Source: Hymenobacter tibetensis (GTDB lineage Bacteria > Bacteroidota > Bacteroidia > Cytophagales > Hymenobacteraceae). From it: a stretch of 64,000 nucleotides of DNA. The stretch spans positions 1,206,001 to 1,270,000 of the forward strand of contig NZ_CP094669.1 of assembly GCF_022827545.1 (NCBI RefSeq), in the 5' to 3' direction. How positions within the stretch are numbered: the first letter of the stretch is position 1; each line of letters starts with the position of its first letter. The notes under the pieces were generated by a model. That model had not been told where the DNA came from. It worked only from the letters and a program-made list of their open reading frames with translations, and ran no database searches. Position numbers and translations under genes: made by a program. Positions 37,580 through 45,465 of this stretch are shown piece after piece.

Positions 37580-39319
37580 ATGTACAAAAAAATCCGCCCC
37601 CTAACGTTTGCCGTGTTGGCGCTGGCTGCTTCCGCTTGCCAAGGGCAACTCGAAGAATTCAACCCGAGCGGTGCCACCGCCGAGGCCGTCTTTACCACCC
37701 CCGAAGGCTTTGAAACCGCCATCACCGGCGCCTACACCTACAACCGCACCATCTACGGCAAGGAGTCGGGCTACGCGCTGCTGGAAATGGGCACCGACAT
37801 CTGGACCAATGCCGAAAGTAACGGTGCCACGGCCGTAGCCGGCGTCAGCCCGCAGCCGCCGTTGGTGAACTACCAGGGCCTGAACACCGACAACCTGTGG
37901 GTGAGAAACAACCTGTGGCAGCCCTGCTACGCCGGTATCAACCTAGTCAATCAGGCCCTGCAAACCATCAACACGGCCGGGCTGAGTACAGCGCGCCGCG
38001 CTTCGGCTGAGGCGGAGTTGCGCTTCATGCGCGCTTGGTACTACTACCATTTGGTGGAAAGCTTCGGGCCGGTGCCGCTGCGCCTCGAGCCCACCAGCGG
38101 CGTGGTGGCTACGGCCACCCGCGCTTCGGTGGAAGAAGTGTACGCTCAGATTCTAACTGATGTGGACTTTGCCGTAGCCAACCTGCCCGTAACGCTGGCG
38201 CAGTATCCGGCCCCGGCCACGGCCACCGACTACGGCCGCATCACGCGGCCCGCGGCCGAGGCCTTCGCGGCCAAAGCGTATCTGTCGAGCGGGCAGTACC
38301 AGAAAGCGGCCAACTTCGCCCGCAAGGTCACGACGGCCTATACCGGGCAGGGTATCCGGCTGGTAGCCAACTACGCCGACCTTTGGAACATCACCAACCA
38401 GCGCAACTCCGAGGTGCTGTGGGCGGTGAACTACTCCACCAATCTGACCTTCAACGCGGGCAGCAACACGGCGCACCAGTGGTTTTTGATGAAGTACGAC
38501 GACCAGCCCGGCATGACGCGCGACGTAGCCAACGGCCTACCGGGTGTGCGCTACATGCCTACGCGCTTCCTACTCAACCTCTACAACGAGCAAAACGACG
38601 CCCGCTACGTAGGGTCGTTCAAGCAAGCCTGGATTGCCAACAATGCCGCCAACATTCCGCGCTGGTCGGCGGCCGAAGTAGCCCAAAATGCCGCCTTAGC
38701 GCCGCTGCTCAATCAGCCCAAATTCACGGTTGGCGACACCGCGGTGTTTACCACCAAGCGCAGCATCGATGATTTCCAGCAGCGCTACACCCGTCGCTAC
38801 CGCTACAAGGTGTACGACATCGACGACCTCTACAACGCCAACGGCTCGTTGAAGGGTGAGCGGCGCTACTACCCCTCGTTGCGCAAGTTCGACGACCCCA
38901 CCCGCGCCACTGCCACCGTAACGGAAAGCTCCCGCGACGCCTTCATGCTGCGCCTAGGCGACATCGTTCTCATCGGGGCCGAAGCGCAGGTTCGCCTCGG
39001 CAAAGCCGATTCGGCTGCTTACTACGTGAACCTGGTGCGCACCCGCGCCGCCCTGCCCGGCCGCACCAACGCCATGCAAGTAACCGCCAGCCAAATGACC
39101 CTGGACTTTGTGCTCGATGAGCGGGCCCGCGAGTTGGCCGGCGAGCAAGTGCGCTGGCTGGACCTAAAACGCACCGGCAAACTTGCCGAACGGGTCCGCC
39201 TCTACAACCCCGACGCCCGGACCAGCATTCAGGATTTCCACGCGCTACGCCCCATTCCGCAGAGCGACCTAGATGCCGTGACCAACAAGGCCGAGTTCCA
39301 GCAAAACCCGGGGTACTAA
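37580..39319 (+). CDS. SusD/RagB family outer-membrane lipoprotein (second pair)
   Basis: A 579-residue lipoprotein with lipobox cysteine at residue 20 (AASAC). SusD hallmarks are AEAELRFMRAWYYYHLVESFGPVPL, EAFAAKAYLSSGQYQKAANFARKV (TPR-like) and VLDERARELAGEQVRWLDLKR. It is the surface glycan-binding partner of the SusC encoded directly upstream. The gene order susC-susD-PL1-GH140 is that of a classical PUL. Confidence 0.95.
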   Translation: MYKKIRPLTFAVLALAASACQGQLEEFNPSGATAEAVFTTPEGFETAITGAYTYNRTIYGKESGYALLEMGTDIWTNAESNGATAVAGVSPQPPLVNYQGLNTDNLWVRNNLWQPCYAGINLVNQALQTINTAGLSTARRASAEAELRFMRAWYYYHLVESFGPVPLRLEPTSGVVATATRASVEEVYAQILTDVDFAVANLPVTLAQYPAPATATDYGRITRPAAEAFAAKAYLSSGQYQKAANFARKVTTAYTGQGIRLVANYADLWNITNQRNSEVLWAVNYSTNLTFNAGSNTAHQWFLMKYDDQPGMTRDVANGLPGVRYMPTRFLLNLYNEQNDARYVGSFKQAWIANNAANIPRWSAAEVAQNAALAPLLNQPKFTVGDTAVFTTKRSIDDFQQRYTRRYRYKVYDIDDLYNANGSLKGERRYYPSLRKFDDPTRATATVTESSRDAFMLRLGDIVLIGAEAQVRLGKADSAAYYVNLVRTRAALPGRTNAMQVTASQMTLDFVLDERARELAGEQVRWLDLKRTGKLAERVRLYNPDARTSIQDFHALRPIPQSDLDAVTNKAEFQQNPGY

Positions 39320-39376
39320 GTTCTGGCGGGCGCCTCATTTACCGTCCCCTACAGTAATGACTAGCACTAAGCACAC

Positions 39377-41032
39377 ATGAACAAGCGCCTTCTTTTCCTT
39401 TCCGTTCTTGCTTCTACCGCCGCCCGACCCGCGCTGGCGCAGTACCCCAAGATTCCGCCGGAAGTGCAGGCCAAGGCTGATGCCGCCCTGGTCGAAGCCG
39501 AGAAACGCTCGGACGAAGCCTGGAAAAAGGCCCTGCCCATCATCGAAGCCGAGGCCAAAGCCGGCAAGCCCTACGTGCCGTGGGCCGCGAAACCGTCGGA
39601 TTTGCCGCAGTCGAGCCGGCTGGCGTTTCCGGGCGCCGAAGGCGGTGGTGCGCACGTGTTTGGCGGGCAGGGCGGTAAGGTGTACGTGGTGAAGAGCCTG
39701 GCCGACAGCGGCCCCGGTACCTTGCGTGAGGCGTTGGAACAGGGCGGAGCCCGCATCATCGTGTTCAATGTGGCGGGCATCATCAAGCTGCAAAGCCCCA
39801 TCATCATCCGGGCGCCTTACGTAACCATAGCGGGCCAAACCGCGCCCGGCGACGGTATCTGCGTGGCTGGCGAATCCATCTGGATCAACACCCACGACGT
39901 GGTGGTGCGCTACCTGCGCTTCCGCCGCGGCGCCACCGACGTAGCGCGCCGCGACGACGGCTTGGGCGGCAACCCGGTGGGCAACATCATCATCGACCAC
40001 GTGTCGGCGAGTTGGGGGCTGGATGAGAACATGTCCATCTATCGGCACGTCTACCACAACCCCGAAACCGGTAAGGCCGACAAGCTGCCGACGGTGAACG
40101 TGACCATTCAGAACTCGATTTTCTCGGAAGGGCTGGATACCTACAACCACGCGTTTGGCAGCACCATTGGTGGGCTTAACAGCTTGTTCACCCGCAACCT
40201 GTGGGCCAACAACATCGCCCGCAACCCCTCGGTGGGCATGTACGGCGACTTCAACTTCGCCAACAACGTGGTGTTCAACTGGTGGAACCGCTCGGCCGAT
40301 GGCGGCGACAACCACTCGGAGTACAACTTCGTGAACAACTACTACAAGCCCGGCCCCATCACGCCCGCCGGGGAACCCATCAGCTACCGGATTCTAAAAC
40401 CTGAATCCGGCCGCGACAAAGACGCCAAGAACCTGTTCGGCAAAGCCTACGTGGCCGGCAACGTGGTAGCCGGCAACGCGACAGTTACCCAAGACAATTG
40501 GGCTGGTGGCGTGCAGGTGGAAGGCGTGCCCGAAGCCGATAAAATTGTGGCTGCAATTAAAGCCGACAAGCCGTTCACGCTGCCCAACATGGGCACGGTG
40601 CTGTCCGCTCAGGAAGCCTACCAATACGTGCTGGCCAACGTTGGCTGCACCCTGCCCAAGCGCGACGCCGTGGATGCGCGCATCGTGGAGGACGTGCGCA
40701 CCGGCAAAATCACATACGCCAAAAACGCGCAGCCCACCCCGCCAAGCCCCTACATCAAGCGCCGCCTGCCCGCCGATTCCTACAAGCAAGGCATCATCAC
40801 GGACCCCGCGCAGGTAGGAGGGTACCCCGTGTACGCCGGCAAGCCCTACGCCGACGCCGACAACGACGGCATGCCCGATGCGTGGGAAAAAACGCACGGC
40901 CTGGACCCTAAAAACGCCGCCGATGCCACTCAGGACCGCGACAAAGACGGCTACGCCAACATCGAAGAATACCTCAACAGCGTGGTGCCGTTGCAAAACG
41001 TGCGGCCCGCTGCCGGCAAAGCAAAGTCATAG
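39377..41032 (+). CDS. Pectate lyase, polysaccharide lyase family 1 (copy 2)
   Basis: A 551-residue protein with a signal peptide (about 1-22, ending LAQ). PL1 landmarks match the first copy: FPGAEGGGAHVFGG (from 84), SLADSGPGTLREA, TIAGQTAPGDGICVAGES, HDVVVRYLRFRRG and IDHVSASWGLDEN (from 206). Its C terminus has DADNDGMPDAWEK and DKDGYANIEEYLN, thrombospondin type 3-like calcium repeats. It should cut polygalacturonate by beta-elimination. The two PL1 proteins are similar over their full lengths, so one arose from the other or from a shared duplication. It follows susD by 57 nt and is followed by a hairpin terminator. Confidence 0.95.
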   Translation: MNKRLLFLSVLASTAARPALAQYPKIPPEVQAKADAALVEAEKRSDEAWKKALPIIEAEAKAGKPYVPWAAKPSDLPQSSRLAFPGAEGGGAHVFGGQGGKVYVVKSLADSGPGTLREALEQGGARIIVFNVAGIIKLQSPIIIRAPYVTIAGQTAPGDGICVAGESIWINTHDVVVRYLRFRRGATDVARRDDGLGGNPVGNIIIDHVSASWGLDENMSIYRHVYHNPETGKADKLPTVNVTIQNSIFSEGLDTYNHAFGSTIGGLNSLFTRNLWANNIARNPSVGMYGDFNFANNVVFNWWNRSADGGDNHSEYNFVNNYYKPGPITPAGEPISYRILKPESGRDKDAKNLFGKAYVAGNVVAGNATVTQDNWAGGVQVEGVPEADKIVAAIKADKPFTLPNMGTVLSAQEAYQYVLANVGCTLPKRDAVDARIVEDVRTGKITYAKNAQPTPPSPYIKRRLPADSYKQGIITDPAQVGGYPVYAGKPYADADNDGMPDAWEKTHGLDPKNAADATQDRDKDGYANIEEYLNSVVPLQNVRPAAGKAKS

Positions 41033-41050
41033 CTGAAACCAATTAAAAGG

Positions 41051-41098
41051 CCGTCATGCTCGATCTAGCGTCCGCCTGCCGAAGCATGACGGCTTTTT
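41051..41098 (+). terminator. Intrinsic terminator after PL1 copy 2
   Basis: CCGTCATGCT (41051-41060) pairs perfectly with AGCATGACGG (41083-41092), followed by CTTTTT. The loop is 22 nt. The stem has the same GTCATGC/GCATGAC ends as the palindromic repeat family, so it may be a repeat recruited as a terminator. Confidence 0.75.
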
Positions 41099-41128
41099 AA
41101 GCTTATTAGGAGCAATACCATCACGCAA

Positions 41129-42526
41129 ATGCCCAAAAAGCCCCGCAATTTCTTCGTGCTTTTCCTGCTAGTATCGCTCACGGCGTGGGCGCCAGCCGTT
41201 GAGCCAACGGGCAAGTTGAAAGTAGCTTCCAACGGCCGGTACTTGGCCACCGAAGCCGGCAAGCCGTTCTTCTGGCTCGGCGACACCGGGTGGCTGCTCT
41301 TCAACAAGCTTAAGCGCGAAGAAGCGGAAACCTACCTCGAAGACCGGCGCAAAAAAGGCTTCAACGTCATTCAGGTGATGGTGCTGCACCAAGTGCCGAG
41401 CGCGAACGTGTACGGCGATTCGGCGTTGGTGCGCGGCAACGTAGCGCAGCCGCTGCTTACGCCCGGCAGCACCGCCGCCGACGCCGCGCAGTACGACTTT
41501 TGGGACCATGTCGATTACATCATCGACCTAGCCGCCAAGAAAGGGCTGTACATGGGCCTCGTGCCGGTGTGGGGTACCAACGTGAAGGCCGGCAAAGTCA
41601 ATCAGCAGCAAGCCAAAACCTACGCCACTTTCCTGGCCGAGCGCTATAAGAACCGGCCCAACATCATCTGGCTAAACGGCGGCGACATTGCCGGCTCGGA
41701 TTCGCTAAAGGTGTGGAACACGATTGGCAGCACGCTCAAAACCGTTGACCCCAACCACTTGGTGACGTACCACCCGCGCGGCCGCACGCAGTCGTCGGAT
41801 TGGTTTCACCAGGCGGCGTGGCTGGATTTCAACATGTACCAGTCGGGCCACCGGCGCTACGAGCAGGACACCTCCCGCAACGAGAAAAAGCTCTACGGCG
41901 AAGACAACTGGCGCTACCAATTAGTAGACAACAAGCTAACGCCCACCAAGCCTAGTATCGACGGTGAACCCTCCTACGAGGGCATTCCGCAGGGCCTGCA
42001 CGACATCACGCAGCCCCGCTGGAACGATGCCGATGTGCGCCGCTACGGCTATTGGTCGGTGTTTGCGGGCGCGTTTGGCTACACCTACGGGCAGAACTCG
42101 GTGATGCAGATGCACAGCTCGTTCGACAAAGGCAGCGCCTACGGCTCTTCGGAGTTGTGGTCGTCGGCCATCAACGCGCCGGGCGCGGCCCAAATGGTGC
42201 ACCTCAAGAACCTGATGCTTTCCCGGCCCTTCTTCGAGCGGGTGCCCGACCAGTCGTTGATTGCCGGGGAAGTGGGGGAGAAGTACAACCGCCTGTTCGG
42301 TACCCGGGGCAAGAACTACGCTTTCGTGTACACCTACAACGGCCGCAACATCAAGGTGAACCACGGCAAAATCAGCGGGGCCAAGGTGAAAGCCTCCTGG
42401 TTTAGTCCACGCGACGGCAAAACCAGCCCCATCGGCACCTTCCCCAACAAAGGCACCCAAGACTTCAACCCGCCCGGCGAGACAAAGAACGGCAACGATT
42501 GGGTACTGATTCTGGATGCGGCGTAG
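41129..42526 (+). CDS. Glycoside hydrolase family 140 (apiosidase-type, DUF4038)
   Basis: A 465-residue secreted protein (signal about 1-23). The DUF4038/DUF5060-like signature of GH140 is clear: GKPFFWLGDTGWLLFNKL, RRKKGFNVIQVMVLHQVPS and, on the TIM barrel, WLNGGDIAGSD (Asp186) and DGEPSYEG (Glu280), the two expected catalytic carboxylates. The C-terminal small domain has KVKASWFSPRDGKTSPIG. GH140 enzymes cut the apiose-galacturonate link that carries RG-II side chains. This is one of the strongest indicators that the locus targets RG-II. It sits between PL1 and GH43 in the same direction. Confidence 0.9.
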   Translation: MPKKPRNFFVLFLLVSLTAWAPAVEPTGKLKVASNGRYLATEAGKPFFWLGDTGWLLFNKLKREEAETYLEDRRKKGFNVIQVMVLHQVPSANVYGDSALVRGNVAQPLLTPGSTAADAAQYDFWDHVDYIIDLAAKKGLYMGLVPVWGTNVKAGKVNQQQAKTYATFLAERYKNRPNIIWLNGGDIAGSDSLKVWNTIGSTLKTVDPNHLVTYHPRGRTQSSDWFHQAAWLDFNMYQSGHRRYEQDTSRNEKKLYGEDNWRYQLVDNKLTPTKPSIDGEPSYEGIPQGLHDITQPRWNDADVRRYGYWSVFAGAFGYTYGQNSVMQMHSSFDKGSAYGSSELWSSAINAPGAAQMVHLKNLMLSRPFFERVPDQSLIAGEVGEKYNRLFGTRGKNYAFVYTYNGRNIKVNHGKISGAKVKASWFSPRDGKTSPIGTFPNKGTQDFNPPGETKNGNDWVLILDAA

Positions 42527-42554
42527 CGTTTACTGAACCTATAAAACGGAAGAA

Positions 42555-42585
42555 CGTCATGCAGAGGCGGAGCCGAAGCATGACG
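42555..42585 (+). repeat. Short copy of the palindromic repeat
   Basis: CGTCATGC (42555-42562) and GCATGACG (42578-42585) are perfect inverted repeats around GGCGGAGCC. This is a single arm of the larger family, with its inner end replaced by GACG, located in the gap between GH140 and GH43. Confidence 0.7.
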
Positions 42586-42614
42586 TGACAGTCTAGCGTT
42601 TCTGAGAAAATTCA

Positions 42615-43586
42615 ATGATCAAACGTAAAGCCCTGCGCTTCCTTACTCCGCTGCTTGGGGTCGCCCTGCTGAGTGCGTGCTCGAAGGACGTGTATATGTT
42701 CACGTCGTTTCGGGAGCCGGCTACTGACGGGCTACGGCTGCTCTATAGCCACGACGGCTACAAGTGGACGGACATGGGCCGCTCGTTTCTGACGCCGCAA
42801 GTGGGGCCGAGCAAGCTGATGCGCGACCCGTCCATTGCTCGCGGGCCGGACGGCACTTACCACCTCGTGTGGACCTGCGGCTGGAAAGGCGACAAAGGTT
42901 TTGGCTACGCCAGTTCCAAGGATTTGGTGCACTGGTCGACGCAGCGTTTCATTGACGTGATGGGGCACGAACCGACTACCGTGAACGTGTGGGCACCCGA
43001 AATCTTCTACGACGCGCCCACCAAGCAGTACCTCGTCGTGTGGGCCTCCACCATCCCGTTCCGCTTCCCGAAAGGCATCGAAGAAGAAGACAACAACCAC
43101 CGACTCTACTACACCACCACCAAGGATTTTCAGTCGTTTACGCCCGCCAAGCTCTTTACTGACCCCGGTTTCAGCTCGATTGACGCCGTGGTGGTGCAGC
43201 GGGCCGCCAAAGACTACGTGCTGGTAGTGAAAGACAACACCCGGCCCAACCGCAACATCAAAGTGGCCTTCGGGCCGAGTGCGCTCGGGCCGTTTCCGAA
43301 CGTGTCGGAGCCGTTTACCGGCAACTTCACCGAAGGCCCGAGCGTGGTACGCCTCCCGCACGACGAGTGGCTGATCTACTACGACGCCTACAAGGAAAAG
43401 CGCTACGGCGTGATGAAGACTTCTGATTTTAAGTCGTTCACCGACGTGTCGGGGCAGACCAGCGTGCCGGAAGGGCACAAGCACGGTACCATCTTCGCGG
43501 TGCCGCGCAAAACTTTCAACACCTTGTTGCAGAGCGCCCCCGCCGGGGCAGCCGCCGCAACGCCAACGAGCGGAACTCATGAGTAA
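42615..43586 (+). CDS. Glycoside hydrolase family 43-like lipoprotein
   Basis: A 323-residue protein with a lipoprotein signal (Cys22 in LLSAC). It is a five-bladed beta-propeller of the GH43 type: LMRDPSIARGPDGTYHLVWT (Asp71 as candidate base), VNVWAPEIFYD, and FTEGPSVVRL with a candidate general acid Glu. The conserved blade motif DGYKWTDMG and YASSKDLVHW repeat, typical of these propellers. GH43 members hydrolyse alpha-L-arabinofuranose or beta-xylose linkages; arabinose is a pectin side-chain sugar. The downstream gene overlaps its last 8 nt, so they are translationally coupled. Confidence 0.85.
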   Translation: MIKRKALRFLTPLLGVALLSACSKDVYMFTSFREPATDGLRLLYSHDGYKWTDMGRSFLTPQVGPSKLMRDPSIARGPDGTYHLVWTCGWKGDKGFGYASSKDLVHWSTQRFIDVMGHEPTTVNVWAPEIFYDAPTKQYLVVWASTIPFRFPKGIEEEDNNHRLYYTTTKDFQSFTPAKLFTDPGFSSIDAVVVQRAAKDYVLVVKDNTRPNRNIKVAFGPSALGPFPNVSEPFTGNFTEGPSVVRLPHDEWLIYYDAYKEKRYGVMKTSDFKSFTDVSGQTSVPEGHKHGTIFAVPRKTFNTLLQSAPAGAAAATPTSGTHE

Positions 43587-45456
43587 GCACATAGCACCTC
43601 TCGCGGCTACTGCGTTAACTGTGCTGGGCAGTCTTTCCGCCCGCGGCCAGGAAACCATCCGCTACACCGGCACCACGCTCAGCAACGTGGACTACCACCA
43701 CGGGCAGCTGCGGCCGGCCATCGGGACGCACACCCGGCAGGTGCTGCGCGCCAACCGCGAGCAGCCGAGCGCCGCCAACGGGGAAGGGTGGACCTACAAC
43801 CACGCCCCCATGCTGGCCTACTGGAACGGGCAATTTTACCTGCAATACCTCAGCAACCCGGTGGGGGAGCACGTGCCGCCGGGCCGCACGCTGCTGCTTA
43901 CCTCCAAGGACGGTGAAACCTGGACCAACCCCACGGTGATTTTTCCGCCCTACAAAATTCCGGACGGCGTTACCAAACCCGACCAGCCCGGCAAAGTCGC
44001 CAAGGATTTGGTGGCCGTAATGCACCAGCGCGTGGGCTTCTACGTGTCCAAGAAAAACCGGCTGCTGACGCTCGGCTACTACGGCATTGCCCTCGACGCC
44101 AAAGACGACCCAAACGACGGCCAAGGCATCGGGCGGGTGGTGCGCGAGGTGCTGCCCAATGGCAAATTCGGCCCGATTTACTTTCTGCGAAACAACAAGA
44201 CCTGGGACAAGTCGAAGTCCACGTATACGTTTTACACCAGCAGCAAAGACAAGGGTTTTGTAGCGGCCTGCGAGGAAATTCTGGCTTCGCCGCTGATGAT
44301 GCAGCAGATGGTGGAAGAGCAGGACCGCGACGACCCATTGATTCCGCTCAAAAAGGAATACAAAGCCTTCAGTTACTACCACCTGCCCGACAACCGGGTG
44401 GTGGGCCTCTGGAAGCACGCCCTCACCACCATCAGCCCCGACGGCGGCAAAACCTGGCCCAATCCGGTTGTTCGGGCGCCGAAGTTTGTGAACAGCAACG
44501 CCAAGATTTGGGGCCAGCGCACCTCCGATGGGCGCTACGCCACGGTATACAATCCCTCGGAATTCCGTTGGCCGCTCGGCATTTCCACCAGTGAAAACGG
44601 GTTGGACTACACCGATTTGTGGCTGGTGCATGGCGAAATCAGCCCCATGCGCTACGGCGGCAACTACAAGTCGTACGGCCCGCAGTACGTGCGCGGCATT
44701 CAGGAAGGCGACGGCACGCCGCCCGACAAAAAGCTGTGGGTGACGTACAGCCTGAACAAGGAAGACATCTGGATTGCCTCGGTGCCCGTGCCGGTGCGCG
44801 CCAAAGCGGAAACGCAAGCCAACGAGGTATTTGCACAGCTGCCGGCCGGGCAGGAATTGGTGAACTGGAACACCTACAGCCTGGTGCAAGCGCCAGTGGA
44901 AATCGGTAAGCTGCCAGACGGCACGAAGGGTCTGGTGTTCAAGGACTCCGACAAGTTCGATTACGCTAAAGCGGAGCGCGTTATTCCTGAAGCCAAGAAA
45001 GTGGTAGCGGAGTTTTCGGTGGTGCCCGCCCAAAACGACAAGGGCTTGCTGCAAATCGAGTTTCAGGACGGCAAAGGCACGCCGGCCGTGCAGCTCACCT
45101 TCGATGCCGAGGGTAATTTCCGCCACAAAGCCGGGGCTCGCTTCAAGAACATCACCAAGTACCAAGCCGGCCAGCAGTACGACGTGCGCGTGTCGCTCGA
45201 CGCCGATGCCCGGTCCTTCGCGGTGTCCATCAACGGCAAGCCCTCGGGTACCTACATCTTCTTCGCGCCAGTAGCTTCCTTCGAACGAATCATGTTCCGC
45301 ACCGGCGAAGCTCGCCACTTCCCCACGCCCGACACCCCCGCCGACCAAACCTACGACCTACCCCAAGCCGGCGAATCAGACCCGTTAGCCACCTTCTACC
45401 TCAAGTCGCTGAAGACAAGCGTGCCAGAGGCCGCAACCGGCTCCGCCGCTAATTGA
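43579..45456 (+). CDS. Sialidase-like beta-propeller with C-terminal jelly-roll domain
   Basis: A 625-residue secreted protein (signal about 1-23, ending ARG). The ATG lies inside the last codons of the GH43 gene, an 8-nt overlap. It contains propeller blades of BNR/sialidase type (TSKDGETWTNPTV, ISPDGGKTWPNPVV, STSENGLDYTDLW) across about residues 60-420. From about 455 to 605 a concanavalin/LamG-like jelly roll follows (FSVVPAQNDKGLLQIEFQDG, RHKAGARFKNITK, SFAVSINGKPSGTY). The usual FRIP motif of true sialidases is not evident, so a different substrate, perhaps a 2-keto sugar acid (Kdo or Dha of RG-II), could be considered. That is speculation. It is coupled to GH43 and the following GH2 gene starts 9 nt later. 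Confidence 0.7.
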   Translation: MSKHIAPLAATALTVLGSLSARGQETIRYTGTTLSNVDYHHGQLRPAIGTHTRQVLRANREQPSAANGEGWTYNHAPMLAYWNGQFYLQYLSNPVGEHVPPGRTLLLTSKDGETWTNPTVIFPPYKIPDGVTKPDQPGKVAKDLVAVMHQRVGFYVSKKNRLLTLGYYGIALDAKDDPNDGQGIGRVVREVLPNGKFGPIYFLRNNKTWDKSKSTYTFYTSSKDKGFVAACEEILASPLMMQQMVEEQDRDDPLIPLKKEYKAFSYYHLPDNRVVGLWKHALTTISPDGGKTWPNPVVRAPKFVNSNAKIWGQRTSDGRYATVYNPSEFRWPLGISTSENGLDYTDLWLVHGEISPMRYGGNYKSYGPQYVRGIQEGDGTPPDKKLWVTYSLNKEDIWIASVPVPVRAKAETQANEVFAQLPAGQELVNWNTYSLVQAPVEIGKLPDGTKGLVFKDSDKFDYAKAERVIPEAKKVVAEFSVVPAQNDKGLLQIEFQDGKGTPAVQLTFDAEGNFRHKAGARFKNITKYQAGQQYDVRVSLDADARSFAVSINGKPSGTYIFFAPVASFERIMFRTGEARHFPTPDTPADQTYDLPQAGESDPLATFYLKSLKTSVPEAATGSAAN

Positions 45457-45465
45457 CCCCACCCG

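Noticed and set aside
42615..45456. GH43 and sialidase-like genes as one frameshifted protein
   Set aside because: Each has its own signal peptide and complete domains, and an 8-nt overlap is a common coupling arrangement.
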